Positions 1-5,413 of a stretch of DNA of 7,860 nucleotides are shown piece by piece (within the stretch, counting starts at the first letter, position 1; the number at the start of each line of letters is the position of its first letter). The position numbers were made by a program, and so were the translations under genes. Under the pieces are notes generated by a model, which was given only the letters and a program-made list of their open reading frames with translations, made no database searches and had not been told where the DNA came from. This stretch comes from Robiginitomaculum sp. (GTDB taxonomy: Bacteria > Pseudomonadota > Alphaproteobacteria > Caulobacterales > Maricaulaceae): NCBI GenBank assembly GCA_002733485.1, contig NVVU01000105.1, positions 1-7,860 of the forward strand, given 5' to 3'.

Positions 1-60
1 CCTGCCGAAGCAGAGCAGAATTATTATGCAGCACTCGACAAAATCCCGAAAGCTGCATAA
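1..60 (+). CDS. C-terminal end of an IS3-family transposase (OrfB), cut by the window edge
   Basis: Frame 1 is open from the window edge to a TAA at 58-60 and encodes PAEAEQNYYAALDKIPKAA. From memory, this matches the usual tail of IS3-family OrfB proteins of the IS51/IS3 type, where a stretch like IGNIPPAEAEARYY...AA precedes the stop. The DDE catalytic core would lie upstream, outside the window. The inverted-repeat-like sequence that follows (71-99) supports the call. Only 19 codons are visible, so whether the full gene is intact cannot be judged. It differs in sequence from the second IS3-family element at 1687-2955. Confidence 0.65.
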   Translation, partial: PAEAEQNYYAALDKIPKAA

Positions 61-70
61 CTTAAACTAA

Positions 71-99
71 CCAGCCTCCGGTAAACCCGGGGCGGTTCA
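71..99 (+). repeat. Right terminal inverted repeat of the left-hand IS3-family element
   Basis: Read on the - strand, this stretch begins TGAACCGCCCCGGGTTTACC and continues GGAGGCTG. That is the type of terminal repeat I recall for IS51-like members of the IS3 family: it starts with TG, has a C-rich block, and sits just past the OrfB stop. The outer boundary is placed at 99. The partner repeat and any target duplication lie outside the window, so the boundary is inferred. Confidence 0.55.
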
Positions 100-112
100 G
101 GTCGATTCCAAG

Positions 113-233
113 ACGTTAGTTAACTCAAAACAACTAACGAAAATTGATTATTATGTTAGCTAATTCCTTGCATGTTTCAAAAATGTTAGTTATATTGATT
201 CTAGTAACGTAATTCATAAATAACGTTAGTTAA
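113..233. repeat. Array of GTTAGTTA boxes upstream of fic (probable operator)
   Basis: GTTAGTTA-like boxes lie in direct orientation at 115-123, 155-163 (GTTAGCTAA, one mismatch), 185-192 and 225-233, and in inverted orientation at 131-138 (CAACTAAC). The start-to-start distances of the direct copies are 40, 30 and 40 bases, a symmetrical layout centred near 174. Boxes 114-121 and 132-139 form a perfect 8-base inverted repeat with a 10-base spacer. The copy at 185-192 overlaps the putative -10 of the fic promoter, and the copy at 225-233 touches the ribosome binding site. This placement fits repressor binding. The regulator is not shown by the sequence; the winged helix of Fic itself is the obvious candidate. 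Confidence 0.65.
168..196 (+). promoter_or_regulatory. Probable sigma70-type promoter of the fic-ATPase unit
   Basis: TTGCAT at 168-173 and TATATT at 191-196 are separated by exactly 17 bases, which puts a transcription start near 203 and leaves about a 40-base leader before the fic GTG codon. A GTTAGTTA box covers the 3' end of the spacer and the first bases of the -10 element. This is a motif match only, with no transcript evidence, but both hexamers and the spacing are good. Confidence 0.55.
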
Positions 234-242
234 GGGAATGAA

Positions 243-1409
243 GTGGATAAAGAGCAACGTGTAGGAAAATATATCAAATGCTCCGTAGGCGGAGAAAATT
301 ATAATGCCTACGTACCACAAAACTTGCCGCCCAAACCAGCTTTAAACATGGAAGAATTATACCCTCTTTTAGATCAAGCTAACACAGCCCTTGGTCGCCT
401 AGATGGTATGAGTATGGTCTTACCTGATTCATCTTTATTCTTGTATATGTATGTCCGTAAAGAGGCCGTTTTATCCTCTCAAATAGAGGGCACACAGTCT
501 TCGTTATCAGACCTTCTCTTATTTGAAACAGACCAAGCCCCCGGCGCACCTATGGATGATGTGACAGAAGTATCTAACTATGTTGCCGCCATGGATCACG
601 GTCTTGAGCGCCTAAAAGGATTTCCGTTATCTCTGCGCCTAATAAGAGAAATTCATGCAAAACTCATGGATGGCTCTCGCGGCAGCAATAAAATGCCTGG
701 CGAGTTTAGAACTTCCCAAAATTGGCTGGGCGGTTCCAGACCCAGTATTGCCCGTTTTGTACCACCACCACCCGAACGGCTCATGGAAACATTAGGAGAA
801 TTTGAAAAATTTCTTCATGATGAAACCATAAAACTACCGGTTTTAATCAAAGTTGCACTCGCCCATGTTCAATTTGAAACCATTCACCCATTTTTAGATG
901 GCAATGGTCGCCTTGGACGCTTGCTGATTACATTTATCCTTTGTGTAGAAGGCGTTCTTAAAGAGCCATTGTTATATTTAAGCCTGTATTTTAAATCCAA
1001 CCGGCAAGCCTATTACGATCACCTCCAATCAGTTCGAGAAACCGGGGATTGGGAAGGGTGGATCAAGTTCTTCCTGACAGGTGTAGTTGATACAGCGAAC
1101 CAAGCCACAGAGACGGCACAGGCCATTCTTAAGCTATTTAAAAAAGATAGAGCTAGAATTGAGAATGAAGGCAAGCCCACTGCTGCCATTTTGACAATTC
1201 ACAACTATTTTCAAAAACACCCGATTTCTAACACTACTAATATCAAGGAAGCATGCGGTGTCTCCCTACCCACGGTTTTACGTGCCTTAACCACCCTTGA
1301 AGAATACAAAATCATTAGAGAAATAACTGGCAAAGACCGCCACAAGGTTTTTGTTTATCGTGAATATTTGAACATTTTAAGCGCAGGCACTGAATCGTTA
1401 AGATACTAA
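243..1409 (+). CDS. fic: Fic-family protein adenylyltransferase with C-terminal winged helix
   Basis: This 388-residue protein has the three parts of a class II Fic enzyme. A Fic_N-type region (about residues 20-95) carries the autoinhibitory motif SSQIEG at 78-83, matching [S/T]xxxE[G/N]; in this class its glutamate blocks the ATP gamma-phosphate site. The Fic core carries the complete catalytic motif HPFLDGNGRLGR at 215-226, with H215 as the predicted base and the GNGR loop as nucleotide-binding anion hole. Residues about 312-378 look like a winged helix-turn-helix (the segment around IKEACGVSLPTVLRALTTLE). The family transfers AMP from ATP to a hydroxyl side chain of a target protein; the target here is unknown. 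The start is the GTG at 243, because AAGGGA at 232-237 lies five bases upstream and the nearby ATG at 238 runs into a stop after eight codons. It is co-directional with, and 15 bases from, the truncated ATPase. All visible key residues are intact, so the protein is probably functional. The DNA is AT-richer than the core genes to the right, consistent with transfer. Confidence 0.9.
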   Translation: MDKEQRVGKYIKCSVGGENYNAYVPQNLPPKPALNMEELYPLLDQANTALGRLDGMSMVLPDSSLFLYMYVRKEAVLSSQIEGTQSSLSDLLLFETDQAPGAPMDDVTEVSNYVAAMDHGLERLKGFPLSLRLIREIHAKLMDGSRGSNKMPGEFRTSQNWLGGSRPSIARFVPPPPERLMETLGEFEKFLHDETIKLPVLIKVALAHVQFETIHPFLDGNGRLGRLLITFILCVEGVLKEPLLYLSLYFKSNRQAYYDHLQSVRETGDWEGWIKFFLTGVVDTANQATETAQAILKLFKKDRARIENEGKPTAAILTIHNYFQKHPISNTTNIKEACGVSLPTVLRALTTLEEYKIIREITGKDRHKVFVYREYLNILSAGTESLRY

Positions 1410-1424
1410 AAGAAAGAAAATAAA

Positions 1425-1700
1425 ATGGAATTGCATTTTAAAGCCCCCTACATCTCTATAGATGAATTTAACCCTGTTGTAATCCCTGATTTTACTGTCT
1501 TGACTGGTGTAAATGGCTCTGGAAAAAGTCACCTTATGGAAGCTATAGAAAAGAAACACGCTACTATTCTTGGCATGGAACAAGCACATACCGTTTTATT
1601 CAATTATGAGACATTCAGACTTGAAAATGAAAGCGCATTTAAGGCTGAGCAATTAGCAAATGAACGGGAGGCTGCATGGCAATATCTGATGTGCCCCTAG
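1425..1700 (+). pseudogene. N-terminal fragment of an AAA/ABC-type ATPase, truncated by an IS
   Basis: The reading frame starts MELHFKAPYISIDEF and contains a clear Walker A motif, GVNGSGKS, at residues 28-35 after a short beta-strand-like stretch (DFTVLTG). This is the layout of AAA_21/SMC-like ATPases that begin with a nucleotide-binding half. Such proteins need a signature motif and a Walker B far downstream, which are missing. Host sequence ends at about codon 87 (position 1686); the last four codons and the TAG come from the IS inverted repeat. No SMC-like or ATPase sequence reappears beyond the IS at 2956, so the remainder appears deleted rather than merely interrupted. It lies 15 bases after fic in the same direction, with only a weak AAAGAAAG-type ribosome site, and was probably co-transcribed with it. 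Many genes beginning this way sit in defence or toxin-like modules, but the specific family is not identifiable from this fragment. Confidence 0.8.
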
Positions 1701-1710
1701 TTTGTTAGAC
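1687..1710. repeat. Left terminal inverted repeat of the IS3-family element
   Basis: Compared with the reverse complement of 2932-2955, the first 13 bases are identical and 20 of 24 bases match overall. The stop codon of orfB (TAA, read from 1707 to 1705) lies inside this repeat, and the repeat also supplies the premature TAG that ends the ATPase fragment. Confidence 0.85.
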
Positions 1711-2586
1711 ACTTTGCAGCTTCATTTTTTGCTGCCGCTCGAACTCGACGGGTGACAGCATCCCGTTGTTACCATGCTTTCGTTTTGGGTTGTAAAATAA
1801 TTCGATGTAATCGAACACGTCATGACGTGCCATTTCGCGGGTTTTGTAGGTTTTGCGCCTGATCCGCTCGGTTTTGAGCAAGTCGAAGAAGCTCTCGGCG
1901 ACCGCATTGTCATAACAATTCCCGCGCCTGCTCATGCTGGCTTCCAGATTGTGGCTCTTCAGGAAGGATTGCCACTCGGTACTGGTAAACTGTGAGCCCT
2001 GGTCTGAATGGACGGTGACCTTGGCCTTGGGCTTGCGTCGCCAGAGCGCCATAAGAAGAGCATTCAAGACAAGGTCCGTCTGCATACGGGAATGCATTGA
2101 CCAGCCAACTACGCGACGGGAATACAGATCAATGACTACCGCCAGATACAGCCAGCCTTCATGGGTGCGGATATAGGTGATATCCGTTACCCAGACCCGA
2201 TCAGGGGCGGGAACGGTAAAGTCCTGCTGCAACTGGTTGGTGGCAACAATGGATGGCTTACGGCCAGAGTGTCCGGGACGGCGCTTATAGCCCACTTGCG
2301 CCTTTAAACCGGCTCTTTGCATTAATCTGGCAACGGTGTTCGGTGCGCATGCCTCACCCAGACCCAACAGATCATGATAGACTTTGCGATAGCCATATAC
2401 GCAACCGCTCTCCAGCCATGACTGTTTGATCAAGCCCGTCAAAACCCTACTCCGCCTGGCCCTTCGGGTGAGTGGTGACTTCACCCAGGCATAAAACCCG
2501 CTTGGGTGAACGTATAACACCCGGCACATGGAGCGCACCGCAAAGGCCTGGCGATGGGCCTTGATAAAGGCGTACTTCACCGGCAC
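1705..2586 (-). CDS. IS3-family transposase OrfB (DDE integrase catalytic subunit)
   Basis: The 293-residue product carries an HTH_21-like N-terminal segment (about 45-105) and an rve integrase core. The catalytic triad is visible: D135 in VTDITY, D195 in VHSDQGSQF and E231 in NAVAESFF. The D-E spacing of 35 residues is the DD(35)E signature of the family. It cuts and joins the element ends during transposition. The nominal start is a GTG at 2586 overlapping the last bases of orfA; in IS3 elements OrfB is normally made mainly as an OrfAB fusion by -1 frameshifting. Here the frame is uninterrupted, but the orfA partner is damaged, so the gene probably supplies at most a truncated protein. Confidence 0.92.
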   Translation of the reverse strand: MPVKYAFIKAHRQAFAVRSMCRVLYVHPSGFYAWVKSPLTRRARRSRVLTGLIKQSWLESGCVYGYRKVYHDLLGLGEACAPNTVARLMQRAGLKAQVGYKRRPGHSGRKPSIVATNQLQQDFTVPAPDRVWVTDITYIRTHEGWLYLAVVIDLYSRRVVGWSMHSRMQTDLVLNALLMALWRRKPKAKVTVHSDQGSQFTSTEWQSFLKSHNLEASMSRRGNCYDNAVAESFFDLLKTERIRRKTYKTREMARHDVFDYIELFYNPKRKHGNNGMLSPVEFERQQKMKLQSV

Positions 2587-2896
2587 TCGCTGGCAAAGTA
2601 CGCGTTCGTCGGGGAAATGATCCCCCGGATCATTCCCTGATCCTTCTCACCCTGTTTTAAAATATCATGTTCCTCTGTCACGCGGGCCAGCTCTGCCTTT
2701 AAACGACGGTTCTCTGCTCGCCCAGCATCGGCAATGCGCCGCTCCGGTTCCTGCGACCCATAACGCTTTACCCAGTCATAAATCGACTTGGTACAAACAC
2801 CCAAACTGTCGGCAACGCTTCTTACCGAACGCCCTCGATCCGTGATCTGGCCACGGCCTCACGTTTAAATTCTTCGGTGTATCTCAGTCCAGACAT
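2577..2896 (-). pseudogene. IS3-family OrfA (HTH subunit), broken by a 1-base frameshift
   Basis: The ATG at 2896 opens a frame reading MSGLRYTEEFKREAVA, the normal start of an IS3 OrfA. It then goes off frame and stops within eight codons. One base appears missing near 2849-2852 (GTGGCCAGATC where GTGGCCcAGATC would keep the frame). Adding one base restores a helix-turn-helix (ITDRGRSVRSVADSLGVC, then TKSIYDWVKRY) and a leucine-zipper-like tail (AELARVTEEHDILK), for about 106 residues in total. The tail ends with about 15 residues (around GEKDQGMIRGIISPT) between ILK and AYFASE that I do not expect from relatives. The role of OrfA is binding the terminal repeats. An internal ATG at 2804 allows only a 75-residue product without the first HTH part. 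Confidence 0.8.
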
Positions 2897-2931
2897 GTAA
2901 ATCGCCTTGCTACATTTTTACCTTGCAAGAC

Positions 2932-2955
2932 GTCTACAAATTTAGGGGCACATCA
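2932..2955. repeat. Right terminal inverted repeat of the IS3-family element
   Basis: The repeat ends GGGGCACATCA at 2955, the reverse complement of the left end. It lies about 36 bases upstream of the orfA start on the - strand, the usual position for the promoter-proximal end of IS3 elements. The host bases that follow (CGTTG) do not repeat the left flank. Confidence 0.85.
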
Positions 2956-3058
2956 CGTTGTTGTAGCCGGTAGCTCACACTCGCAGTGCGATTCAGACCT
3001 TAATTTCAACATCTGATGCAGCACGTAAGGTTCAACATTGACTGTTGTTAATGCCAAA

Positions 3059-3087
3059 AAGCACGAAAAACGCCTATTCTCGTGCTT
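3059..3087 (-). terminator. Possible intrinsic terminator on the - strand
   Basis: AAGCACGA (3059-3066) pairs perfectly with TCGTGCTT (3080-3087) across a 13-base loop. Read on the - strand the stem runs into a short T run (TTTTTGGC). It lies beyond the stronger terminator at 3134-3162 and could be a second stop for tRNA-Asn transcription, or could shield the IS side. The stem is short and the loop long, so confidence is modest. Confidence 0.4.
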
Positions 3088-3133
3088 CCTATACGCTTCC
3101 AAATTTAAATCAGTGAAGCGCGCCAAAATAAAA

Positions 3134-3162
3134 AACCCGCTAAGTCATTGACTTAGCGGGTT
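3134..3162 (-). terminator. Intrinsic terminator of tRNA-Asn
   Basis: AACCCGCTAAGTCA (3134-3147) and its exact reverse complement (3149-3162) form a 14-base stem with a minimal loop. On the - strand it is followed by a T-rich run (TTTTTTATTTT, counting the last stem bases). It starts five bases after the CCA end of tRNA-Asn, so it is very probably that gene's terminator. Confidence 0.8.
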
Positions 3163-3166
3163 AAAT

Positions 3167-3242
3167 TGGCTCCTCGGACTGGACTCGAACCAGTGACCCG
3201 CTGATTAACAGTCAGCTGCTCTACCAACTGAGCTACCGAGGA
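3167..3242 (-). tRNA. tRNA-Asn (anticodon GTT), CCA encoded
   Basis: The - strand folds as a complete cloverleaf of 76 bases. The acceptor TCCTCGG pairs with CCGAGGA, followed by discriminator G and an encoded CCA (3167-3169). The D-arm is AGCTCAGTTGGTAGAGC, the anticodon loop CTGTTAA reads GTT, and the T-arm contains GGTTCGAGTCC. It is flanked by a good promoter on one side and a strong terminator on the other, so it is a single-gene unit. The AT-rich, IS-bearing segment lies on its 3' side, a classic side for island integration, but no duplicated tRNA end is visible in the window. Confidence 0.97.
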
Positions 3243-3253
3243 TCAGAGCCGTC

Positions 3254-3283
3254 ATTTTAATGACAAGCAGCGCGTCATAGCAA
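3254..3283 (-). promoter_or_regulatory. Probable promoter of tRNA-Asn
   Basis: On the - strand, TTGCTA (3283-3278) and TAAAAT (3259-3254) are 18 bases apart. The predicted transcription start falls only a few bases before the tRNA 5' end at 3242. This is a motif match supported by its position; no other promoter-like pair is as well placed. Confidence 0.5.
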
Positions 3284-3358
3284 AGCCTTTGCGCATGGGA
3301 AAGACTGAATATGCATCTTGATGGATGAATTGCAGTTTTGGGCAGGTTTAAAACACAC

Positions 3359-3387
3359 AAAAAAAAGGGAGCCGAATATCGGCTCCC
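3359..3387 (-). terminator. Intrinsic terminator downstream of the carbonic anhydrase gene
   Basis: GGGAGCCGA (3367-3375) and TCGGCTCCC (3379-3387) form a perfect 9-base GC-rich stem with a three-base loop. On the - strand it is followed by eight T residues (3366-3359). This is a textbook rho-independent terminator. It lies 171 bases past the carbonic anhydrase stop codon, so the transcript would carry a long 3' tail unless another small gene lies between. Confidence 0.85.
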
Positions 3388-3558
3388 GAAAGGCGTTGGG
3401 TGAATGGTGGGGTGTCTTCAGGGAAGACCATGTGAATATCTCAAACAATCCTTAAAGACTGGTTAACGCCGATTGGTAAAAGAGGCATTGGATTCATCAA
3501 GCTTTCCAGCTCCTCAATAAACATAGTTAACGGGGCCTAAAGCCTGTTTGTCCAAGGG

Positions 3559-4350
3559 CTATTGCGAGTGGAGAATAAATCGCCGACTGGTGCTTTGAAG
3601 AGGGCGGTAATTATGCGCATAAATCCCTGCGAAGGCATCAATTTGTGCTTTTGAGGCCTCTACAGGCTGGCTGAATATCACCCAGCTGACGATTTCAGAG
3701 CATGGCGGCGTGGTCAAAGAGCCTTCATAGCGAAAAAAGCCGCGATCTCGCGGGAGCAAAGCACCGGGTTTGAACTTTTTTTCTGCCTTCATTTCTCCAC
3801 GCTCCAGAGGTGCCAGGTTCCAGATTTTTTGTAAGGACGGGTTCGGGGTGCCCTCTTTGAAGAAGACGCCCAGAACGCCCAGTGAACCATCCTTCGCCTG
3901 ATGGACAAAGTGCGCCTCAAGCGGGTAATGGCGGCCATTTATAGTGTGCTCACTGCCATGGTGAAAATGAAATTGCAATAACGTATAGGTTTTGCCGTCC
4001 AGGATCATTTTTCCCTGCCTGTCCGTATCCACCTTAATGGTATGTCCATTATTGATGATGGTTGGCAGAAATGGTTTCCACTTGATTTCAACAGGAGCCA
4101 GGGGGGCCTTGCGCGCCTCTTTCAGGTCGATGGGGGATTGCTGTGTGCCACTGGCGCAGGTGCTATAGGCTTCATCCAATGCCCCCCAATGCTCCGGCCC
4201 ATCCATGCCGCCATAGGTCCAGTGCGGTGCTGCAGTGTCGGATTTTGCGTCATTATGGTGGGCCGTCGTATCACCAGATGCCAATGCCTGGGCACTCGCA
4301 AAAGTTAGGCAGACAGAAAGCAGAAGTATCAGTTTGGTCGTGTGGGCCAT
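3559..4350 (-). CDS. Secreted alpha-class carbonic anhydrase
   Basis: This 263-residue protein catalyses reversible hydration of CO2 to bicarbonate, most likely in the periplasm. A signal peptide is clear: a Lys-containing start, a hydrophobic stretch LILLLSVCLTFASA, and an AxA-like site with cleavage probable after ALA24. Family landmarks follow in order: HWTYGG...HWG near residues 43-55, QQSPIDL at 70-76, the proton-shuttle-like His103 (NNGH), zinc ligands H128 and H130 (QFHFH) and H147 (EAHFVH), Glu134 of the gatekeeper network, and SLTTPPCSE at 211-219 with T213. Cys65 and Cys217 are placed to form the disulfide usual in bacterial alpha enzymes. All catalytic residues are present and the length is normal. 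The ATG at 4350 is chosen because GGGGAG lies about seven bases upstream and the signal peptide begins there; an open frame continues to 4575 but crosses tRNA-Cys. A His/Asp/Thr-rich linker (about 25-42) separates the signal from the fold. It stands alone, bounded by terminators. Confidence 0.95.
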   Translation of the reverse strand: MAHTTKLILLLSVCLTFASAQALASGDTTAHHNDAKSDTAAPHWTYGGMDGPEHWGALDEAYSTCASGTQQSPIDLKEARKAPLAPVEIKWKPFLPTIINNGHTIKVDTDRQGKMILDGKTYTLLQFHFHHGSEHTINGRHYPLEAHFVHQAKDGSLGVLGVFFKEGTPNPSLQKIWNLAPLERGEMKAEKKFKPGALLPRDRGFFRYEGSLTTPPCSEIVSWVIFSQPVEASKAQIDAFAGIYAHNYRPLQSTSRRFILHSQ

Positions 4351-4438
4351 TATTTCTCCCCTATGGCGCGAATCATAAGGGATGATCAATGCTAGTGAGG
4401 GGAAAAGCAAAGAAAACCGTATATGGGAATGAAATATT

Positions 4439-4468
4439 AAACACTTAGGCCGCGATGCGGCAGTGTTT
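4439..4468 (-). terminator. Probable terminator of tRNA-Cys
   Basis: AAACACT (4439-4445) pairs with AGTGTTT (4462-4468), and inside it GCCGC pairs with GCGGC around a three-base loop, leaving TAG as a one-sided bulge. On the - strand the stem is followed by AATATTTC, a weak T tract. It lies 47 bases past the CCA end of tRNA-Cys and upstream of the carbonic anhydrase start, so it probably separates these two units. Confidence 0.55.
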
Positions 4469-4515
4469 TGCCTATGCCAATACGCAAGGTGCGGGTGGAA
4501 GTGTGTGCAATAATA

Positions 4516-4589
4516 TGGAGGCCCCGCCCGGAATCGAACCGGGGTGCAAGGATTTGCAATCCTCTGCGTAACCACTCCGCCACAGGGCC
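4516..4589 (-). tRNA. tRNA-Cys (anticodon GCA), CCA encoded
   Basis: The - strand folds into a 74-base cloverleaf. The acceptor GGCCCTG pairs with CGGGGCC (one G-T wobble), followed by discriminator T and an encoded CCA at 4516-4518. The anticodon loop TTGCAAA reads GCA inside the stem GAGGA/TCCTT, and the T-arm contains GGTTCGATTCC. The discriminator is U73 in the RNA, the identity base expected for cysteine tRNA. It is transcribed away from the methyltransferase gene and shares its upstream region with that gene. Confidence 0.97.
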
Positions 4590-4674
4590 AAGATAAGATA
4601 CACCGAAATTACGGCGTCACGTTGCGCTCCTATAACCAGTATCGAGCCAAAGGTCCATGCGCCGATTCACCTGA

Positions 4675-4703
4675 TTGCACGTTTTGTTTGCACAGCGTAA
4701 AAG
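4675..4703 (+). promoter_or_regulatory. Possible promoter of the methyltransferase-like gene
   Basis: TTGCAC (4675-4680) and TAAAAG (4698-4703) are 17 bases apart, about 40 bases before the start codon at 4742. Both hexamers keep four or five consensus bases. This motif match is the best in the divergent region between tRNA-Cys and the gene, but is unproven. Confidence 0.4.
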
Positions 4704-4741
4704 GATGTTCAAATTTCATGCTAAAGAGGGAATCAGCACTC

Positions 4742-5401
4742 ATGTTTGATGTCGAAGCCGCCCGGCGCGCCATGGTGAACAGCCAAATTCGCGTTAATGA
4801 CGTCACCAACCCGCGTCTGTTGGACGCGCTGGCGGCCATGCCACGAGAACTTTTTGTGCCCAAGGCACAGGCATCAACCGTCTATGGCGAACGCGATGTA
4901 CCTTTGGAGGGGGGGCGGTTTCTCATCAAACCACGTGAATTTGCCAAGCTGATCGATGCTCTGGATGTGAAGGATAGCGATCTGGTTTTGAATATTGGGG
5001 CCGGGCGGGGCTATAGCGCCGCCATTTTGGGCGCACTTGCCGAAACCGTTGTAGCGCTGGAGCCAGATGAAAAACTACGAGTCTGCGCTGAAAAAGCATT
5101 GAGCATGGTGCATGCCGATAATGTGGCCGTTATCGATGGCGATCTGCGGGCTGCCGCGCCGGAACAAGGGCCTTTTGATGTTATTTTCGTAGATGCCAGT
5201 GTTTCTTCAATACCGCAAACCTGGTTGGACCAGCTGGCGGAAAATGGTCGACTGGGCGTGTTCGAGCGTGATGGCGGAGCCGGGCGCGGGGTGGTTTATG
5301 TGCGCTCTAACGGCAATGTGGGACGCCGGGTAGTTTTTGATGCCAGTGTGCCATATCTGCCGGGGTTTGAACCGGCCAAGGCCTTTTCCTTTGCCCGCTG
5401 A
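4742..5401 (+). CDS. Protein-L-isoaspartate O-methyltransferase-like protein (divergent active site)
   Basis: The 219-residue product has the class I SAM-methyltransferase fold of the PCMT family. Visible are the N-terminal ARRAMVNSQIRVNDVTNPRL and PRELFVP (repair-enzyme-like), SAM motif I VLNIGAGRGY at 82-91, an acidic residue E107 at the end of strand 2 (VVALEPDE), and FDVIFVDASV at 145-154 in place of the usual FDRIIVTAA. In true repair enzymes a GQTIS motif supplies the active-site serine. Here the aligned segment is GGRFLIKPREFAKL (58-71), with isoleucine in that position. From memory, alphaproteobacterial homologues next to tolC share this GRxLxxPRxFAKxL version, so it is a subfamily trait, and repair of isoaspartate is doubtful. 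The ATG at 4742 is chosen because the family homology begins there and AGAGGG lies at 4725-4730. The upstream open frame crosses tRNA-Cys, and an ATG at 4718 would add eight residues (MLKRESAL). It precedes tolC by 93 bases on the same strand. Confidence 0.85.
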   Translation: MFDVEAARRAMVNSQIRVNDVTNPRLLDALAAMPRELFVPKAQASTVYGERDVPLEGGRFLIKPREFAKLIDALDVKDSDLVLNIGAGRGYSAAILGALAETVVALEPDEKLRVCAEKALSMVHADNVAVIDGDLRAAAPEQGPFDVIFVDASVSSIPQTWLDQLAENGRLGVFERDGGAGRGVVYVRSNGNVGRRVVFDASVPYLPGFEPAKAFSFAR

Positions 5402-5413
5402 GCCCCTATCTGT

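Larger units (their letters stand above)
1687..2955 (-). mobile_element. IS3-family insertion sequence, 1269 bp, probably inactive
   Basis: The element is bounded by imperfect inverted repeats, each starting TGATGTGCCCCTA. It contains the two overlapping frames typical of the family, both on the - strand: a small HTH-type orfA (2577-2896) and a DDE-integrase orfB (1705-2586). The length is normal for IS3 elements (about 1.2-1.5 kb). Flanks of the 3-5 base size expected as target duplication do not match (AATATC on the left, CGTTG on the right). That points to a rearrangement or adjacent deletion after insertion. OrfA carries a frameshift, so transposition in cis is unlikely. It sits inside the ATPase gene. 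Confidence 0.9.
3243..3558. other. Gene-free stretch between tRNA-Asn and the carbonic anhydrase gene
   Basis: These 316 bases contain the tRNA-Asn promoter at 3254-3283 and the terminator at 3359-3387. Between the terminator and the carbonic anhydrase stop codon, 171 bases (3388-3558) look like a long 3' untranslated region. A 27-codon frame at 3441-3524 (- strand, MFIEELESLMN...) lacks a convincing ribosome site and is not called. I see no further gene or RNA here. Confidence 0.6.

Noticed and set aside
113..233. CRISPR-like array
   Set aside because: The repeats are only 8-9 bases, one is inverted and the spacings are 30-40 bases with AT-rich filler. This fits operator boxes, not a CRISPR.
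1705..2586. Antisense and overlapping frames inside orfB (for example 1934-2176 on the + strand)
   Set aside because: They are shadows of the transposase gene with arginine-rich, domain-free sequence.
2957..3016. Short + frame after the IS (VVVAGSSHSQCDSDLNFNI, then stop) as the ATPase 3' end
   Set aside because: Nineteen residues with no ATPase motif and no matching reading phase evidence across the IS. It is too short to support continuity.
3441..3524. 27-codon frame on the - strand
   Set aside because: No convincing ribosome site and no recognisable sequence; mentioned only as a possibility in the long 3' region.
4351..4575. 75-residue N-terminal extension of the carbonic anhydrase frame
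   Set aside because: It overlaps tRNA-Cys and a terminator hairpin. The ATG at 4350 has a GGGGAG ribosome site and begins a clear signal peptide.
4544..4741. N-terminal extension of the methyltransferase frame
   Set aside because: It runs through tRNA-Cys and resembles no family sequence. Homology starts at the ATG at 4742, which has a purine-rich site upstream.
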